Notes: generated from the letters alone by a model not told the origin. A stretch of 64,000 bases of DNA from Hoylesella pleuritidis JCM 14110 (GCF_000613725.1 NZ_BAJN01000007.1:1-64000), one strand, 5' to 3'; positions 19,685 through 30,900 are shown, counted from the stretch's first letter. A program made the numbers and translations.

Positions 19685-20608
19685 ATGTCAATGAAAAAAC
19701 TCACAGTCCTGTCGCTCATTATCTTATTGGCACTGCCTATCAGTGCCCAAATGAAATGGAATCGGCAATACCAGACCTATATCAATCAATACAAAGATTT
19801 GGCCATTGAGCAAATGAAGCGGTATCACATACCTGCCAGCATCACTTTAGCCCAAGGGCTGTTCGAGAGCAGAGCTGGACAGAGCGAGTTCGCTTTGCGC
19901 AGCAACAATCACTTCGGCATCAAATGTCACGGTTGGAGCGGCAAAACCGTTTATCATGACGACGATGCTACAAACGAATGTTTCAGAGCCTATGACAATG
20001 TTTTCGACAGTTTTGAAGATCACAGCAAGTTCTTAGCTAAGAGTTCTCGTTACAAACGATTGTTCGCTCTTAAAGAAACCGACTACCGCGGTTGGGCTTA
20101 CGGACTGAAAGAGTGTGGCTATGCAACAAATCCGCAATATGCCATAAAACTGATTCAAATCATCGAACTTTATAAACTATATCAATACGACACAGCCCGC
20201 AGTTACGACCGGTTTATGGCCGAGCGAGCAGGTCACGACAAGCCAGCCGGCCCCAGTCAACGATTACATCCGATACGCATCTATAATAAAAACTATTATC
20301 TGCAAGCTCGTGAGGGTGATACATTCCGCTCGATTGGCGAGGAAGTGGGTATCTCTTACCGAGCACTCGCACGTTATAACGAACGCGACAAACGAGACGT
20401 GTTGCACCAGGGAGATATCATCTACCTAAAAAAGAAGCGCAGAAAAGCCGACAAGGCCTATAAAAACCGGCCACACGTAGTCAAAACAGGAGAGAGTATG
20501 TACAGCATTTCACAGCTTTACGGTATGCGACTAAAATCGCTGTAACAAAAAAATCACCTGCCGGAAGACTATCAAATATGCGTCGGAGATACACTCAAAG
20601 TTTACTAA
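19685..20608 (+). CDS. LysM-containing N-acetylglucosaminidase with internal stop
   Basis: An exported peptidoglycan hydrolase. A signal peptide (residues 1-21) is followed by a glucosaminidase domain at about 30-165 with the catalytic Glu in AQGLFESRAGQSEFA, then a LysM domain at about 195-245 and a second at 265-307. A TAA at 20543-20545 interrupts the second LysM; the same frame continues for 20 sense codons (QKNHLPEDYQICVGDTLKVY) to a TAA at 20606-20608. The position is normally a Tyr after LKSL, so one substitution (TAT or TAC to TAA) explains it. The truncated 286-residue form probably still hydrolyses but binds wall less well. Confidence 0.88.
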
Positions 20609-20611
20609 GAT

Positions 20612-21883
20612 ATGAGAAAAACATTTTTAATGAGCCTGCTTTTATGCGGAATAATGTGTGCAAATGCACAGACCTTTGAAGACTATTTTGAAGACAGAAC
20701 ACTGCGTTTAGATTACAACTTCGCAGGAAATATCCGAGAGCAAACCATCTCTTTGGATGAGCTTTCAGTGATACCGCATTGGTATGGCAAACATCAACAC
20801 TTGTCGGAGTTGCCTGTTGAAGGAAACGGACAAATCACCGTGCGCGACCATAAAACAGGAAACGTAATTTATCGGAACAGCTTCTCTACCTTATTTCAGG
20901 AATGGTTATCGTATCCCGAAGCCCAAAAGACACGACGTTCTTTTGAAAACGTGTTCCTCATCCCGATGCCGAAAGACACCATAGACATCACACTCGACCT
21001 CCGAAACAATCGCCGTGAAATAATGACTTCATTCAGTCATCAAGTCGATCCGACCGACATCCTCATCCGACATATTGGCAAAAAAAACGTCACTCCATAT
21101 ATCACACTTCAAAAGGCGACCGATTCGACACGTTGTATCCATATTGCTTATATCGCCGAAGGATATAAAAACGAAGAGATGCAGACATTCGTCGACGATG
21201 CCAAGGCAGCAATGGAGGCACTGTTTGCACACGAACCATTCAAATCTATGCGCGATCGCTTCAACATAATAGCTGTAAAATCGCCCTCCACAGACAGTGG
21301 AACAAGTTATCCATCGAAAGGAGTCTGGAAGAACACGGCCCTTCACTCTCATTTCGATACCTTTTATAGTAACCGTTATCTAACCACACTCAGTCTGAAA
21401 GACCTCCATAACTGGTTGGCGGGTACACCTTATGAGCATATCATCGTGTTAGTAAATACTGACGAATACGGTGGCGGTGGTATCCTAAACTCCTATAATT
21501 TGTCAATGACCCACCACAGAATGTTCCGTCCGGTAGTCGTTCACGAGTTCGGACACAGCTTTGCTGGCTTGGCAGACGAATACGCTTACGAAGCCGAACA
21601 GATTCCAATGTATCCACACGATATAGAACCGTGGGAACAAAACATCACGACGCTGAAAAACTTTCACGGAAAATGGGAAAGCCTCATCAAGAAAAAGACA
21701 CCCACCCCTACCCCACTCGGTAAAGACAAGACCCTCGTCGGCGCTTTCGAGGGAGCCGGTTACAGCCTAAAAGGCGTGTATCGCCCGATGCAAGACTGTC
21801 GTATGCGCACCAATGATACCCCTGAATTCTGTGCAGCGTGTCGCTTGGCCCTCACCAAGCTCATCGACTTTTATACAAAATGA
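20612..21883 (+). CDS. M64-family metallopeptidase
   Basis: A secreted zinc peptidase of 423 residues related to the M64 (IgA-peptidase-like) family. Signal peptide 1-20, a beta-rich N-terminal domain to about 165, then the catalytic domain with HEFGHSFAGLADEY near residue 308 (HExxH and the downstream acidic ligand). A Cys-containing C-terminal stretch (DCRMRTN...CAACR) is typical. It begins 3 bp after the restored end of the glucosaminidase gene, so the two are one operon. The substrate is not known; some members cleave immunoglobulin A. Confidence 0.85.
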   Translation: MRKTFLMSLLLCGIMCANAQTFEDYFEDRTLRLDYNFAGNIREQTISLDELSVIPHWYGKHQHLSELPVEGNGQITVRDHKTGNVIYRNSFSTLFQEWLSYPEAQKTRRSFENVFLIPMPKDTIDITLDLRNNRREIMTSFSHQVDPTDILIRHIGKKNVTPYITLQKATDSTRCIHIAYIAEGYKNEEMQTFVDDAKAAMEALFAHEPFKSMRDRFNIIAVKSPSTDSGTSYPSKGVWKNTALHSHFDTFYSNRYLTTLSLKDLHNWLAGTPYEHIIVLVNTDEYGGGGILNSYNLSMTHHRMFRPVVVHEFGHSFAGLADEYAYEAEQIPMYPHDIEPWEQNITTLKNFHGKWESLIKKKTPTPTPLGKDKTLVGAFEGAGYSLKGVYRPMQDCRMRTNDTPEFCAACRLALTKLIDFYTK

Positions 21884-21949
21884 CTCGTAAATAAAAAATT
21901 GGTAATCGAGAATGATTAATCTGAATTCTCAATTACCAATTCTCAATCC

Positions 21950-23338
21950 TCAATTGGTTTGCATATCATAAACCACTTGCATAAGTGTCTTTCCTAACGC
22001 ATCGGCTTCTTCGGGAGTTGCAGCCTCACTGTAAACACGGATAATCGGCTCTGTATTACTCTTGCGGAGGTGTACCCACTTGTCTGCAAAATCAATCTTA
22101 ACACCGTCTATATCGTTCACCGTCTCATTTTTATAAAGGTCTTTCACCTTTGCAAGAATGTCATCTACATCCGTAGATGGAGTAAGATCAATACGATTCT
22201 TGGCAATAAAATAAGTAGGGAACGACTTGCGAAGTTCACTTGCCGTACAGCCTTTATGCGCCAAACTCGACAAGAACAGTGCAATACCCACCAAAGCATC
22301 ACGGCCGTAATGGCTCTCAGGATAGATCACACCACCGTTTCCTTCACCACCGATAACCGCATGGACAGCCTTCATCTGTGTGGTGACATTCACCTCACCT
22401 ACGGCCGAAGCCATATATTTACCTCCATACTTCTCGGTTACGTCACGCAAAGCACGCGTCGAACTAAGATTGGAAACCGTATTGCCGGGTGTGTGAGAGA
22501 GTACATAATCAGCCACGCTCACCAATGTATATTCCTCTCCAAACATCGTTCCGTTTTCGCAGATAAAAGCCAAACGATCCACATCTGGGTCAACTACGAT
22601 ACCGAGATCATATTTTCCAACGGCCATTTCATCCATAATACCGCCGAGATTCTTCTCTAACGGTTCAGGATTATGTGCAAAGTCACCATTCGGTTCACTA
22701 TTCAGGAACTTGTATTCTACACCCAGCGCTTTCAGTAAATCGGGCAAGATAACACCACCCACACTATTAATGCTGTCTACAACAACCTTGAAATGTGCAT
22801 TGCGAATAGCCTCAACATCTACTAATTTCAAGGCAAGCACACTATCGATATGGCGCTGATTGAACGAAGCATCATCCGAATAACAGCCTAAATGATCTAC
22901 ATCCGCATAATCAAAGTCTTCTCTTTCAGCAATATCCAACACCTCCGCACCTTCTGAAGCAGTCAGGAACTCACCTTCATTATTTAAAAGCTTGAGTGCA
23001 TTCCAATGTCTCGGGTTATGGCTTGCAGTAATAATGATACCGCCGTCTGCTCCCGACCAGCGTACGGCCAATTCTGTTGTGGGAGTTGTTGCGAGACCGA
23101 TGTTGATGACATCATAGCCCATTCCCATCAGTGTTCCACACACAACATTCTTCACCATATAGCCGGATATACGTGCATCACGCCCTACAACAATCTTATT
23201 TGAGCCGTTCGGACGGTTCTTTCGAATAAAAGTAGCATATGCCGACGTAAATTTCACGATGTCAAGTGGGTTTAACGTGTCGCCCGCACGTCCGCCGATC
23301 GTACCGCGGATACCTGAAATAGATTTGATTAATGTCAT
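21950..23338 (-). CDS. glmM: Phosphoglucosamine mutase
   Basis: Interconverts glucosamine-6- and glucosamine-1-phosphate for UDP-GlcNAc synthesis. The 462-residue alpha-D-phosphohexomutase has the active-site Ser in ITASHNPRHWNALKL, the Mg-binding loop DPDVDRLAF, the sugar-binding GEGNGGVIYP, and the phosphate-binding RKSNTEPIIRVY. Phosphomannomutase activity cannot be excluded. It lies 23 bp after the DUF4827 gene on the same strand. Confidence 0.85.
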   Translation of the reverse strand: MTLIKSISGIRGTIGGRAGDTLNPLDIVKFTSAYATFIRKNRPNGSNKIVVGRDARISGYMVKNVVCGTLMGMGYDVINIGLATTPTTELAVRWSGADGGIIITASHNPRHWNALKLLNNEGEFLTASEGAEVLDIAEREDFDYADVDHLGCYSDDASFNQRHIDSVLALKLVDVEAIRNAHFKVVVDSINSVGGVILPDLLKALGVEYKFLNSEPNGDFAHNPEPLEKNLGGIMDEMAVGKYDLGIVVDPDVDRLAFICENGTMFGEEYTLVSVADYVLSHTPGNTVSNLSSTRALRDVTEKYGGKYMASAVGEVNVTTQMKAVHAVIGGEGNGGVIYPESHYGRDALVGIALFLSSLAHKGCTASELRKSFPTYFIAKNRIDLTPSTDVDDILAKVKDLYKNETVNDIDGVKIDFADKWVHLRKSNTEPIIRVYSEAATPEEADALGKTLMQVVYDMQTN

Positions 23339-23361
23339 TATATCTTAGTTAATGATACTGT

Positions 23362-24006
23362 TTACAATCCCCGTTGGAACGTCAGTACATAAAGTGTAGG
23401 ATACACCCGCCGTGTAGCAACAGTAGTTCCTTTATCGTGAGGAACTATCAACTTTACTTTCGCCAACTCCTCATCGGCCTTTGAAGGACGACCGATGTTG
23501 ACATAACTGAATGCAGCCAACCAACCTGTCGGTACTGCCGTGCTTCGATAAGCCGTGTGCATTACACTAAAACCGGGAATAAACGATCCTTGAAATGTAC
23601 CCGAATTATTAATTACAGTCATTTTATCGTCAAAGAAAGCAAACCGAAGCACATTATTAGTAAGCTGCACTGTGTCCGGATTTGCCAGCAGATTATATTC
23701 CGAGAAACGGCAAAGCACGGTTGCAGTCTCACCGTCTGCAATTTTCTTTCCGCAGCCCTTGCGAACGATCTGCATATAGACACCCGAACTCTCAAATAAA
23801 ACGAACTCGTTTTTAGCCGTATCTGTGGTCTCTCCTGCGGCCTTGAAAGTTGCTTCAGAAATCACTTTGATTCCCTTATCGCGAATATATGAACTGATGG
23901 CTTTACGCTCTTTCTTCTTCTGCTCAGCATAAGTCTCCGAGTCGCTGCACGCTGCTAAAAGTAAAGCTACGTCCAATATAAGAAATAAAAAGGATAATTT
24001 TCTCAC
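23362..24006 (-). CDS. DUF4827-type lipoprotein
   Basis: A 214-residue lipoprotein (lipobox LLLAACSDS). The charged stretch after the anchor (AEQKKKERKAISSYI) and the later GKKIADGETATVLCRFSEY resemble the DUF4827 family, whose fold is related to FKBP-type peptidyl-prolyl isomerases. Upstream of glmM. A minus-strand TATTTTTG box at 24031-24038 lies 25 bp before the start codon. Confidence 0.75.
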   Translation of the reverse strand: MRKLSFLFLILDVALLLAACSDSETYAEQKKKERKAISSYIRDKGIKVISEATFKAAGETTDTAKNEFVLFESSGVYMQIVRKGCGKKIADGETATVLCRFSEYNLLANPDTVQLTNNVLRFAFFDDKMTVINNSGTFQGSFIPGFSVMHTAYRSTAVPTGWLAAFSYVNIGRPSKADEELAKVKLIVPHDKGTTVATRRVYPTLYVLTFQRGL

Positions 24007-24030
24007 GTGAACAATATTTGATTATAGGTG

Positions 24031-24038
24031 CAAAAATA
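24031..24038 (-). promoter_or_regulatory. -7 box for the DUF4827-glmM operon
   Basis: Minus-strand TATTTTTG followed by CACC, matching TAnnTTTG, about 25 bp before the start codon at 24006. Confidence 0.5.
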
Positions 24039-24076
24039 AGCAATAATATCGAGACACACGCATCTTTTTCAATTTA

Positions 24077-25114
24077 TTAGGATTTTAACAACTTCTCATA
24101 ATATATAATAGCATCCCGCACAACACGCTCGGCATCAGCCATACTGCATTGCAACTTACCACCGCTGGCATTGAGATGCCCACCACCATTGAAAAATTCT
24201 TCAGCCATACGATTGCAAGGAAAGTCGTCGACAGAACGCAGGCTGACCCAAATCAGATGATCCTTTCGATCATCTTCGCGCAAGGAGATAGACAATTTCA
24301 TCCCTTTAATTTTCAAAGGCTCGTTGACCAATCCTTCGGCATCACCTTTAATGAAGTGGAAATGTTTCATTTCCTGCCTCGTGATAGTAAAATATGAGGC
24401 CTGAAAACCGTCAATCACATTGAGTTTCTGATACATCATATACCCACGGAAACGAATAGCCCACGGGCTATAAGTATTAAAAACATTGCGATAAATCTTG
24501 TCTTTGTCAAGACCCTTGATGAGCAATTGACCGATGATAAAGTAAATCTCGGAGCGAGAAGAATTGTAAGTGAAACCTCCAGTGTCTGTCATCATTCCAC
24601 AGTAAATGTCCACCGCACACCTGCGCGACATCTGCTCGAATCCGCCTAACTGCCAAATGATACGGAAAACGATTTCACTGGTACTGCACATCTCCGTATG
24701 CGACACCGTAAGGACAGTCTCCATAGACGGCGAAAGATGATGGTCGAACATAATCTTAGGTGCGGTAGACTTGTCCAAAACACCTTGCATATCTTCTACC
24801 CTACTCGAAGTATTGAAATCCAAACAAAAGATCAGGTCGGCCTCAGCCCAAAGGCGGTCAGCTTCAGCTGCGCGTTTGTCATATCGGACAATTTTTTCCG
24901 TATTGGGAAGCCATTGCAAAAAATCAGGATAGGCATCCGGAATAATCACTGTCGGGTTCTTGCCCTGTCCTTCAAGATAGTCGGCCCACGCCAACGAAGA
25001 ACCCAATGCATCTCCATCTGGCGATTTATGGCAACAGATCACAATATGTTCTGACTGATTGATATACTGTTTGAGCAAGGCCAACTCAGCCTCATTGAGA
25101 ATATTAATATTCAT
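24077..25114 (-). CDS. nrnA: Bifunctional oligoribonuclease / pAp phosphatase (DHH family)
   Basis: A cytosolic Mn-dependent DHH/DHHA1 enzyme that degrades nanoRNA and 3'-phosphoadenosine 5'-phosphate. Motifs: CHKSPDGDALGSSLA, FCLDFNTSSR, MFDHHLSP (the DHH signature) and the C-terminal GGGHLNASGG of DHHA1. The start at 25114 gives 345 residues and lies 9 bp after a TATCTTTG promoter box, which argues against the upstream in-frame codon at 25165. Confidence 0.87.
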   Translation of the reverse strand: MNINILNEAELALLKQYINQSEHIVICCHKSPDGDALGSSLAWADYLEGQGKNPTVIIPDAYPDFLQWLPNTEKIVRYDKRAAEADRLWAEADLIFCLDFNTSSRVEDMQGVLDKSTAPKIMFDHHLSPSMETVLTVSHTEMCSTSEIVFRIIWQLGGFEQMSRRCAVDIYCGMMTDTGGFTYNSSRSEIYFIIGQLLIKGLDKDKIYRNVFNTYSPWAIRFRGYMMYQKLNVIDGFQASYFTITRQEMKHFHFIKGDAEGLVNEPLKIKGMKLSISLREDDRKDHLIWVSLRSVDDFPCNRMAEEFFNGGGHLNASGGKLQCSMADAERVVRDAIIYYEKLLKS

Positions 25115-25123
25115 AACCGAGTG

Positions 25124-25131
25124 CAAAGATA
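25124..25131 (-). promoter_or_regulatory. -7 box for nrnA
   Basis: Minus-strand TATCTTTG followed by CACTCGG, matching TAnnTTTG, directly before the ATG at 25114. Confidence 0.55.
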
Positions 25132-25216
25132 AAGAAATTTTCTTCGTCAACAAAATTCTGAACATTCTACATCTAAAAAATCAAGGATAATAAATCATTG
25201 ATTTATTCAGTCAAAC

Positions 25217-25813
25217 TTATCGCAGGCCTCCCATAAAAGACAACTTATTATTAACATCTATTTTAAAAGTTTTTGTCAATGTAAACTTTCTGATAAAAGT
25301 AATTTCTATATACAAATCCTTTGCATTCAACACCAGGTCCCTATTGCTATGTCTTTTCTTATAGTCACAACGAAATGGTTTTGGAATTAACCAATCAAAA
25401 TTAAGAGTTAGAAGCGACTCCAACTCTTCTTTGTAATCGGCGATGTGTTCGAAGAAATTCATCACCGCTCGCCTGAACTCCTCCTTCGTCCTGTAAAATC
25501 TCGTGTTGATGACTTTCTTCCTAAGCATTTTCCAAAGGCGTTCGATGAGGTTGAGGTTTGGTGAATACGGAGGTAGGAGTAGACCATCACAATTTCTCTT
25601 TTCTATATACATGTTAATATACAGAACAAATTCCATCAATGGCATAAATACATATATACATAAGACATAGCTGGATTCTCTTATTATCATAACTTTTGAT
25701 AAATCGAAACATTCCCTTCTATCAGCTTTTCTATGTGGTACACATTTAATGCCGTAGCTCTCGAATATATCAAGAGAGTCAACTGTTGTCAAGGATAGCC
25801 ACTCATTGAGCAA
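25217..25813 (-). pseudogene. IS630-type transposase remnant
   Basis: The middle of this 198-codon frame has the C-terminal signature of IS630/DDE_3 transposases: LPPYSPNLNLIERLWKML, including the third catalytic acidic residue. The segment before it is scrambled (a stretch of Met/Tyr/Ile-rich sequence replaces the second catalytic Asp region), and the last 50 or so residues look like read-through into flanking DNA. The N-terminal helix-turn-helix part is absent and no terminal inverted repeats can be defined. The spacer 25814-26097 shows nothing else. Confidence 0.75.
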
Positions 25814-26097
25814 ATGACAGATATTTCCTTTCTTATTGATCTAGGGGGCCAAGACTTAGACCAGTATCTGATGATATTTCATACACAATACAAAGTTGAT
25901 TAATCTCAGGGAGACTTCGGCCTCCATTTTCTCTTTTTTATATTGCTACTGAAATCTTTTGTCTCGTCGGAGCTTTCAGCCCCTTGCTGACAGCGTTCCC
26001 CAAGTGTTTTTCATAGTCGTGTTTTACTCTATAGACTATTGGTACTTCTTAATGGAACTTATGAAGGCCAAAATCGGTATCTATTTTTTTGATGAAG

Positions 26098-26129
26098 TTT
26101 GCTAATTTATAGATTTATCACTATCTTTG
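26098..26129 (+). promoter_or_regulatory. Promoter of the ECF sigma gene
   Basis: TTTG (26098-26101), a 20-bp spacer and TATCTTTG (26122-26129) exactly match the Bacteroidota housekeeping consensus, 32 bp before the sigma ATG. It implies that the regulator pair is made constitutively by the primary sigma factor. Confidence 0.75.
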
Positions 26130-26161
26130 TAAATGTATTTTAGTTAAGAAAGAGCATAGTT

Positions 26162-26695
26162 ATGGGAGTATGTGATCGGGAACGCGCATTTGAAAAATTA
26201 TTCAAAGAAAATTATTCCCCATTATATTATAATGCCCTTTATATAGTGCATGATTCAGAAGTGGCCCGAGATGTGGTAAACGATGTCTTTACTCGTGCGT
26301 GGGAAGATTTCTCCTACTCACATAATCGATATGGCGCTTCTTATCTGCGGCAGTGTGTCTATAATCGCTGCCTGGACTATTTGAAACATTCCAAGGTAGA
26401 GTCGGCCTATGTAAAGTTCTTCCTCGATATGAGCCGGCACAGCATAGAATGGGATTCGGATAAGCAGGAGGAATACCTGGAATTGATAGATCGAGTGATG
26501 GAAAGAATGCCTGCACGTACACGTTTTGTAATAGATCAATGTTTTTATGAGGGACATACTTATAAGGAAGTTGCTTCTATCCTGGGAATTTCAGTCAGCG
26601 GCGTGAAGCAGCATGTGATGAAAGCTCTCAGGCTCTTACGGGAATCATTTTCTTTAGAATATGCTGAACGGAGAATAACCAAAAGACGCTTATAA
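26162..26695 (+). CDS. ECF RNA polymerase sigma factor
   Basis: 177 residues with sigma region 2 at about 10-80 (FEKLFKENYSPLYYNALY, VNDVFTRAWEDF) and region 4 at about 120-170 (GHTYKEVASILGISVSGVKQHVMKALRLL, a helix-turn-helix). Together with the following FecR gene and an STN-bearing SusC it forms a trans-envelope signalling set: substrate binding outside would free this sigma factor to raise transcription of the downstream genes. Confidence 0.9.
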   Translation: MGVCDRERAFEKLFKENYSPLYYNALYIVHDSEVARDVVNDVFTRAWEDFSYSHNRYGASYLRQCVYNRCLDYLKHSKVESAYVKFFLDMSRHSIEWDSDKQEEYLELIDRVMERMPARTRFVIDQCFYEGHTYKEVASILGISVSGVKQHVMKALRLLRESFSLEYAERRITKRRL

Positions 26696-26712
26696 TCGTT
26701 ATTATATTATAT

Positions 26713-27879
26713 ATGGATATAGAAATTGACTATTTACACCAGAATAAAGAGGCTGCCGAAAAGGATGAAGCAGTGGACAAGATAGGAAAATGGGATAAGT
26801 TGACAGACAAAGAAATCGACATGTTGCTGTCTGACGACGACTCAAAAGAGGTTTGTCAATTGCTATGGGATTATCATTGTGCAAGGTTTAGGAAAAACAG
26901 TCCCACTCCTGATGTTGCAAAAGTATGGAAGATTTTTTACGATACGAATCTTGCCCCTCGCCGTTTGAGGAGCCTGTATCGTAAAAGACTACTGTTTGTT
27001 GCAGCCACAGCTGTTGTCGCATTGGTATGGGGAGCCTATTCCTATTTTCAGGCTCGTCCAGCTGACAATCATCTGATGGCTTTCGTAGCAGAAGACCGGC
27101 CACAGAAAGTATTATTGGGTAAGGCCGAGGAACAGATGAAAGAAATAGAACTTGCCTATCACGATGAAGGAACAGTAATCAACAGCGAGCATGCCGATTT
27201 TTCGCATGCTTCGGCCAATGCAGCAGGATTGCGTATGCTGTCTACACCTCGCGGAAAAGCTTACAAGCTTATTCTTTCCGACGGCACGAGAGTCATGCTC
27301 AATGCCGAGAGCCAATTGATTTTTCCGGTTCATTTTTCAGGTGACATCAGACAGGTGAAATTGAAAGGCGAAGCCTATTTCAAGGTCAAAAAAAATGCCA
27401 AGCACCCTTTCATCGTAGAGACCGACAGGCTCCTGACCCGTGTTTTGGGAACGGAGTTCAACCTGAAAGCATATCCTGGGGCGGAGAATCATGTGACTCT
27501 GGTATCCGGTTCTGTAGCAATACGTAATAAGGCCAATAGCAGGGAAGTCGTTCTAAAGCCAGGTGAGGACGCCTTTTTGAGCGAGAACGAAAGATTCAAT
27601 GTGACCTGTATTGATACGGAGTATTACGTCCAGTGGAAAGACGGCTATTTCTACTTCGACAATCTGCCATTAGTAGACATCTTGAAAGAAATCGGCAGAT
27701 GGTATAATGTGAGCATAGAGATATGCGATAATTCGTTGATGAGTTATCGCCTGCACTTTATTGCCGATCGTAACGCCGGCATATCTCATGTCGTGAAAAA
27801 CCTGAACGCTTTCAGCTATCTTAAAGCAGAACTGAAAGGCAACAAAATCATTCTCTCCCCAAAAAGAGAAGAAAATTAA
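26713..27879 (+). CDS. FecR-type anti-sigma factor
   Basis: A 388-residue inner-membrane regulator. The cytosolic N-terminus (about 1-90) would bind the sigma factor; one membrane segment lies at about 96-116 (LLFVAATAVVALVWGAYSYF). The periplasmic FecR domain spans about 175-290 (TPRGKAYKLILSDGTRVMLN, GEAYFKVKKNAKHPFIVET), followed by a DUF4974 C-terminal domain that contacts the STN domain of the receptor. It starts 17 bp after the sigma stop. Confidence 0.9.
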   Translation: MDIEIDYLHQNKEAAEKDEAVDKIGKWDKLTDKEIDMLLSDDDSKEVCQLLWDYHCARFRKNSPTPDVAKVWKIFYDTNLAPRRLRSLYRKRLLFVAATAVVALVWGAYSYFQARPADNHLMAFVAEDRPQKVLLGKAEEQMKEIELAYHDEGTVINSEHADFSHASANAAGLRMLSTPRGKAYKLILSDGTRVMLNAESQLIFPVHFSGDIRQVKLKGEAYFKVKKNAKHPFIVETDRLLTRVLGTEFNLKAYPGAENHVTLVSGSVAIRNKANSREVVLKPGEDAFLSENERFNVTCIDTEYYVQWKDGYFYFDNLPLVDILKEIGRWYNVSIEICDNSLMSYRLHFIADRNAGISHVVKNLNAFSYLKAELKGNKIILSPKREEN

Positions 27880-27940
27880 TGCCCGAAATATAGTTAGGAT
27901 CGTTATATTTAATAAGTGATACCTTAAAAATATATCATTT

Positions 27941-30900
27941 ATGGAATATAAAATAAAAAAGTGGCAGATATGTAGTAGGTTTGCGTGCAAAAATTGTAGT
28001 GATATTGTTTGCTCTTTTGGGGAGTATCAGAGTAGTCGAGGCCCAATCGCTGACTGACAGAGTTACGGTAGAGTGCCATAACGAGCCTTTAGCCAGTGCT
28101 CTTAAAAAAGTAGAAAAGGCATCCAGATTCAAGGTATTGTTCACTTACGACGAAGTACAAGGATATACGGTCAGCATCCAAATCAAGAACAAGACCATAG
28201 AGAAAGCCCTCTCCCTTTTACTGCAAAACAAGCCTTTTAAGTATTCTGTAAATGGTAAATTCATCCATATCACGCAGACACATACCCAAGCAAGTTGTAT
28301 CTCCGATAATCAATCCCAGGATGTTTTTTCAGGAAATCAGCTTTCGGGGAGAAATAAGGTCGTGATCCAGGGAAAAGTCTTGTCCAAAACAATGAAAGAT
28401 CCCTTGCCGGGTGTCACTGTCTTTATCAAAGGAACCTCTGAGGGTGCACAAACTAATCTGGAAGGGATTTTCAGGATAGAAACCTCCACCAAGCATCCCG
28501 TTCTTCAATTTACTTATGCCGGAATGAAGCCCTTGACTATGATATGGCGTGGAGAAGAGATGCTTCGCGTGATGATGGAAGATGATGTTTCGCTCATTGA
28601 TGAGGTCGTAGTTACTGGGTATCAGCGTATTCGAAAAAGCGAAATGGTAGGTTCTGCAAATACAGTACAGATAGAAGATCTTTTCTATGACGGCCACAGG
28701 AGCATAGAACAAATGTTGCAGGGAAAACTATCAGGAACAAGTGTCCTGAATACCAGTGGATTGGTAGGTGCCACACAGCGTGTGCGTGTGCGTGGAACTT
28801 CTACCCTACTTGGCAATCAAGAACCGGTATGGGTAGTCGACGGTATCATTCAGGAAGATCCTCTCCCGTTCAAGACGAGAGACCTCGATGCTTTAGGCAA
28901 TATCACGCAAGATAATTTCGATATGATCAAGAATTTTGTTGGCAATTCTATTTCTTGGTTAAGTCCGAATGATATTAAGACGATTTCTGTATTAAAAGAT
29001 GCTTCGGCAACTGTGATGTATGGTGTAAAGGCTGCTAACGGTGTCATTGTCATTACGACCAAACAAGGTAAGAGCGGACGTGTTTCCATCAATTACAGCG
29101 GCGGATTCTCCATATCACCCCGTATACATTACAGTCAAATGAACTTGATGAACTCCTCGGAACGTATCGATGTGTCAAGCGAAATTTATCGGAGGGGACT
29201 TATCAGTGAGGCCAACCGCCCGCTCGAACGAATTGGGTATGAAGGACTTTTGGGACAGTATTTGCGTAAGGAGATCAATTATCAGCAATTTGCAGATGGG
29301 GTCAGGAAAGCACGTTCCAACAATACAGACTGGTTTAAGGAATTATTTCGCAATTCAATCAGCTATAATCATAGTGTGAGTATCAGTGGAGGTTCGGACA
29401 ACATAAATTATTATGCTTCGCTCAATGGCTCGTTCACCAATGGTATATCCAAAGGCAATGATTCCAAAAACTATAGCGCTTCGGTAAGCATCGATACCAA
29501 ATTCAGCAATAAAGTGAGCTTAAGTGTGCGCCTAAATGCGGCATCTCATGAGACCCACGGATTTTTTCGCGTAAACCCTTACTATTATGCCAGAACGATA
29601 AATCGGGCCATTCCTGCATACAACGATGACGGATCATTGTTTTATTATACCAAGACACAGGATACTAATCGCAGGAAATATAATATAATCAACGAACTTA
29701 ATTGCAGCGGAAATATCAATACGACAAACACGATGGCTCTTTCTGCCAACTTGAGATGGATGATCTTTGAAGGCTTGAGATTCGAAGGTCTGCTAGGTTA
29801 TAACACATCCAATGTGGTTGGAGAGTCGTATGCCGATGAGCAGAGTTTTTTTATTACCAATCTGCGGGGCTATGAATTTGGTCTTTATGGGCCAGGAGAT
29901 CTGGAATACAAGAAATCTCGCTTGCCACATGGAGGTGAATTGAACACGACAGAAAGCCGCAATAAGAATTACACTTTGCGTGCAACCTTGTCATACAATA
30001 AGATATTAAATAATGTCCATCGACTGAGTTTTATGGCTGGAGGTGAGATGCGCAGCAATAAGTATGATGGATACAATACTACCGTTTACGGTTATTTTCG
30101 CCAGCGCGGAAAATCGATTATGCTACCTCCGCGCCAAGTTGTAGACCCATTGAACAGCTCACATTTGATAGCCAATGATCTGTATGACAACTTTTCCAAC
30201 TCTATTATCGATCGTAAAATCAATAATGTAGGCATATTTGCTACCAGCATGTATAGTTATGACGAACGTTATATCCTCTCTGCCAGTATCCGTTCGGATG
30301 CATCCAATCGTTTCGGACAAGACGAACGAAACAGATTCCTGCCTGTATGGTCTGTTGGCGCCCGTTGGAATATCATCAACGAGCCTTGGATGAAAAATGT
30401 ATCTTGGATTAGCGACTTTAATGTGCGTGCCTCTTATGGGTGGCAGGGAAATGTAGTTGAAAACTATGGACCTGACTTGATTGCTGAATTGGGGCGTGGA
30501 CGTGATTTTATTGATACACGAACAGGGCGCTATATCTTGAAAATAAAGTCATTGCCTTATGATAATCTTCGCTGGGAAAAGACGAAAAGCATCAATCTCG
30601 GTATAGACTTCGGTGTCTTGAAAAACCGTATCGCTTTCAGTGCAGAGTATTACTTGAAACATACATCGGATATGATCGTATCTAAAGCTGTGCCCTATGA
30701 ATACGGTGTCTTGTTCATGCCTATCAACGGGGGCAGCATGACGAACCGAGGATTTGAGTTCACGGCAAGCATTACTCCTATCAGAACCAAAGATTGGGTG
30801 TGGAGTTTTTCGATGAACACTGCAAAGAATTTCAATGAGATACAATCCACCATAGCTGAGAATCAGAACTGGAGAGCAGCTGCGGGAGGATCCGTTCATA

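Noticed and set aside
25217-25813. Intact insertion sequence
   Set aside because: Only the C-terminal DDE_3 signature is recognisable; the N-terminal part and the terminal inverted repeats are missing.
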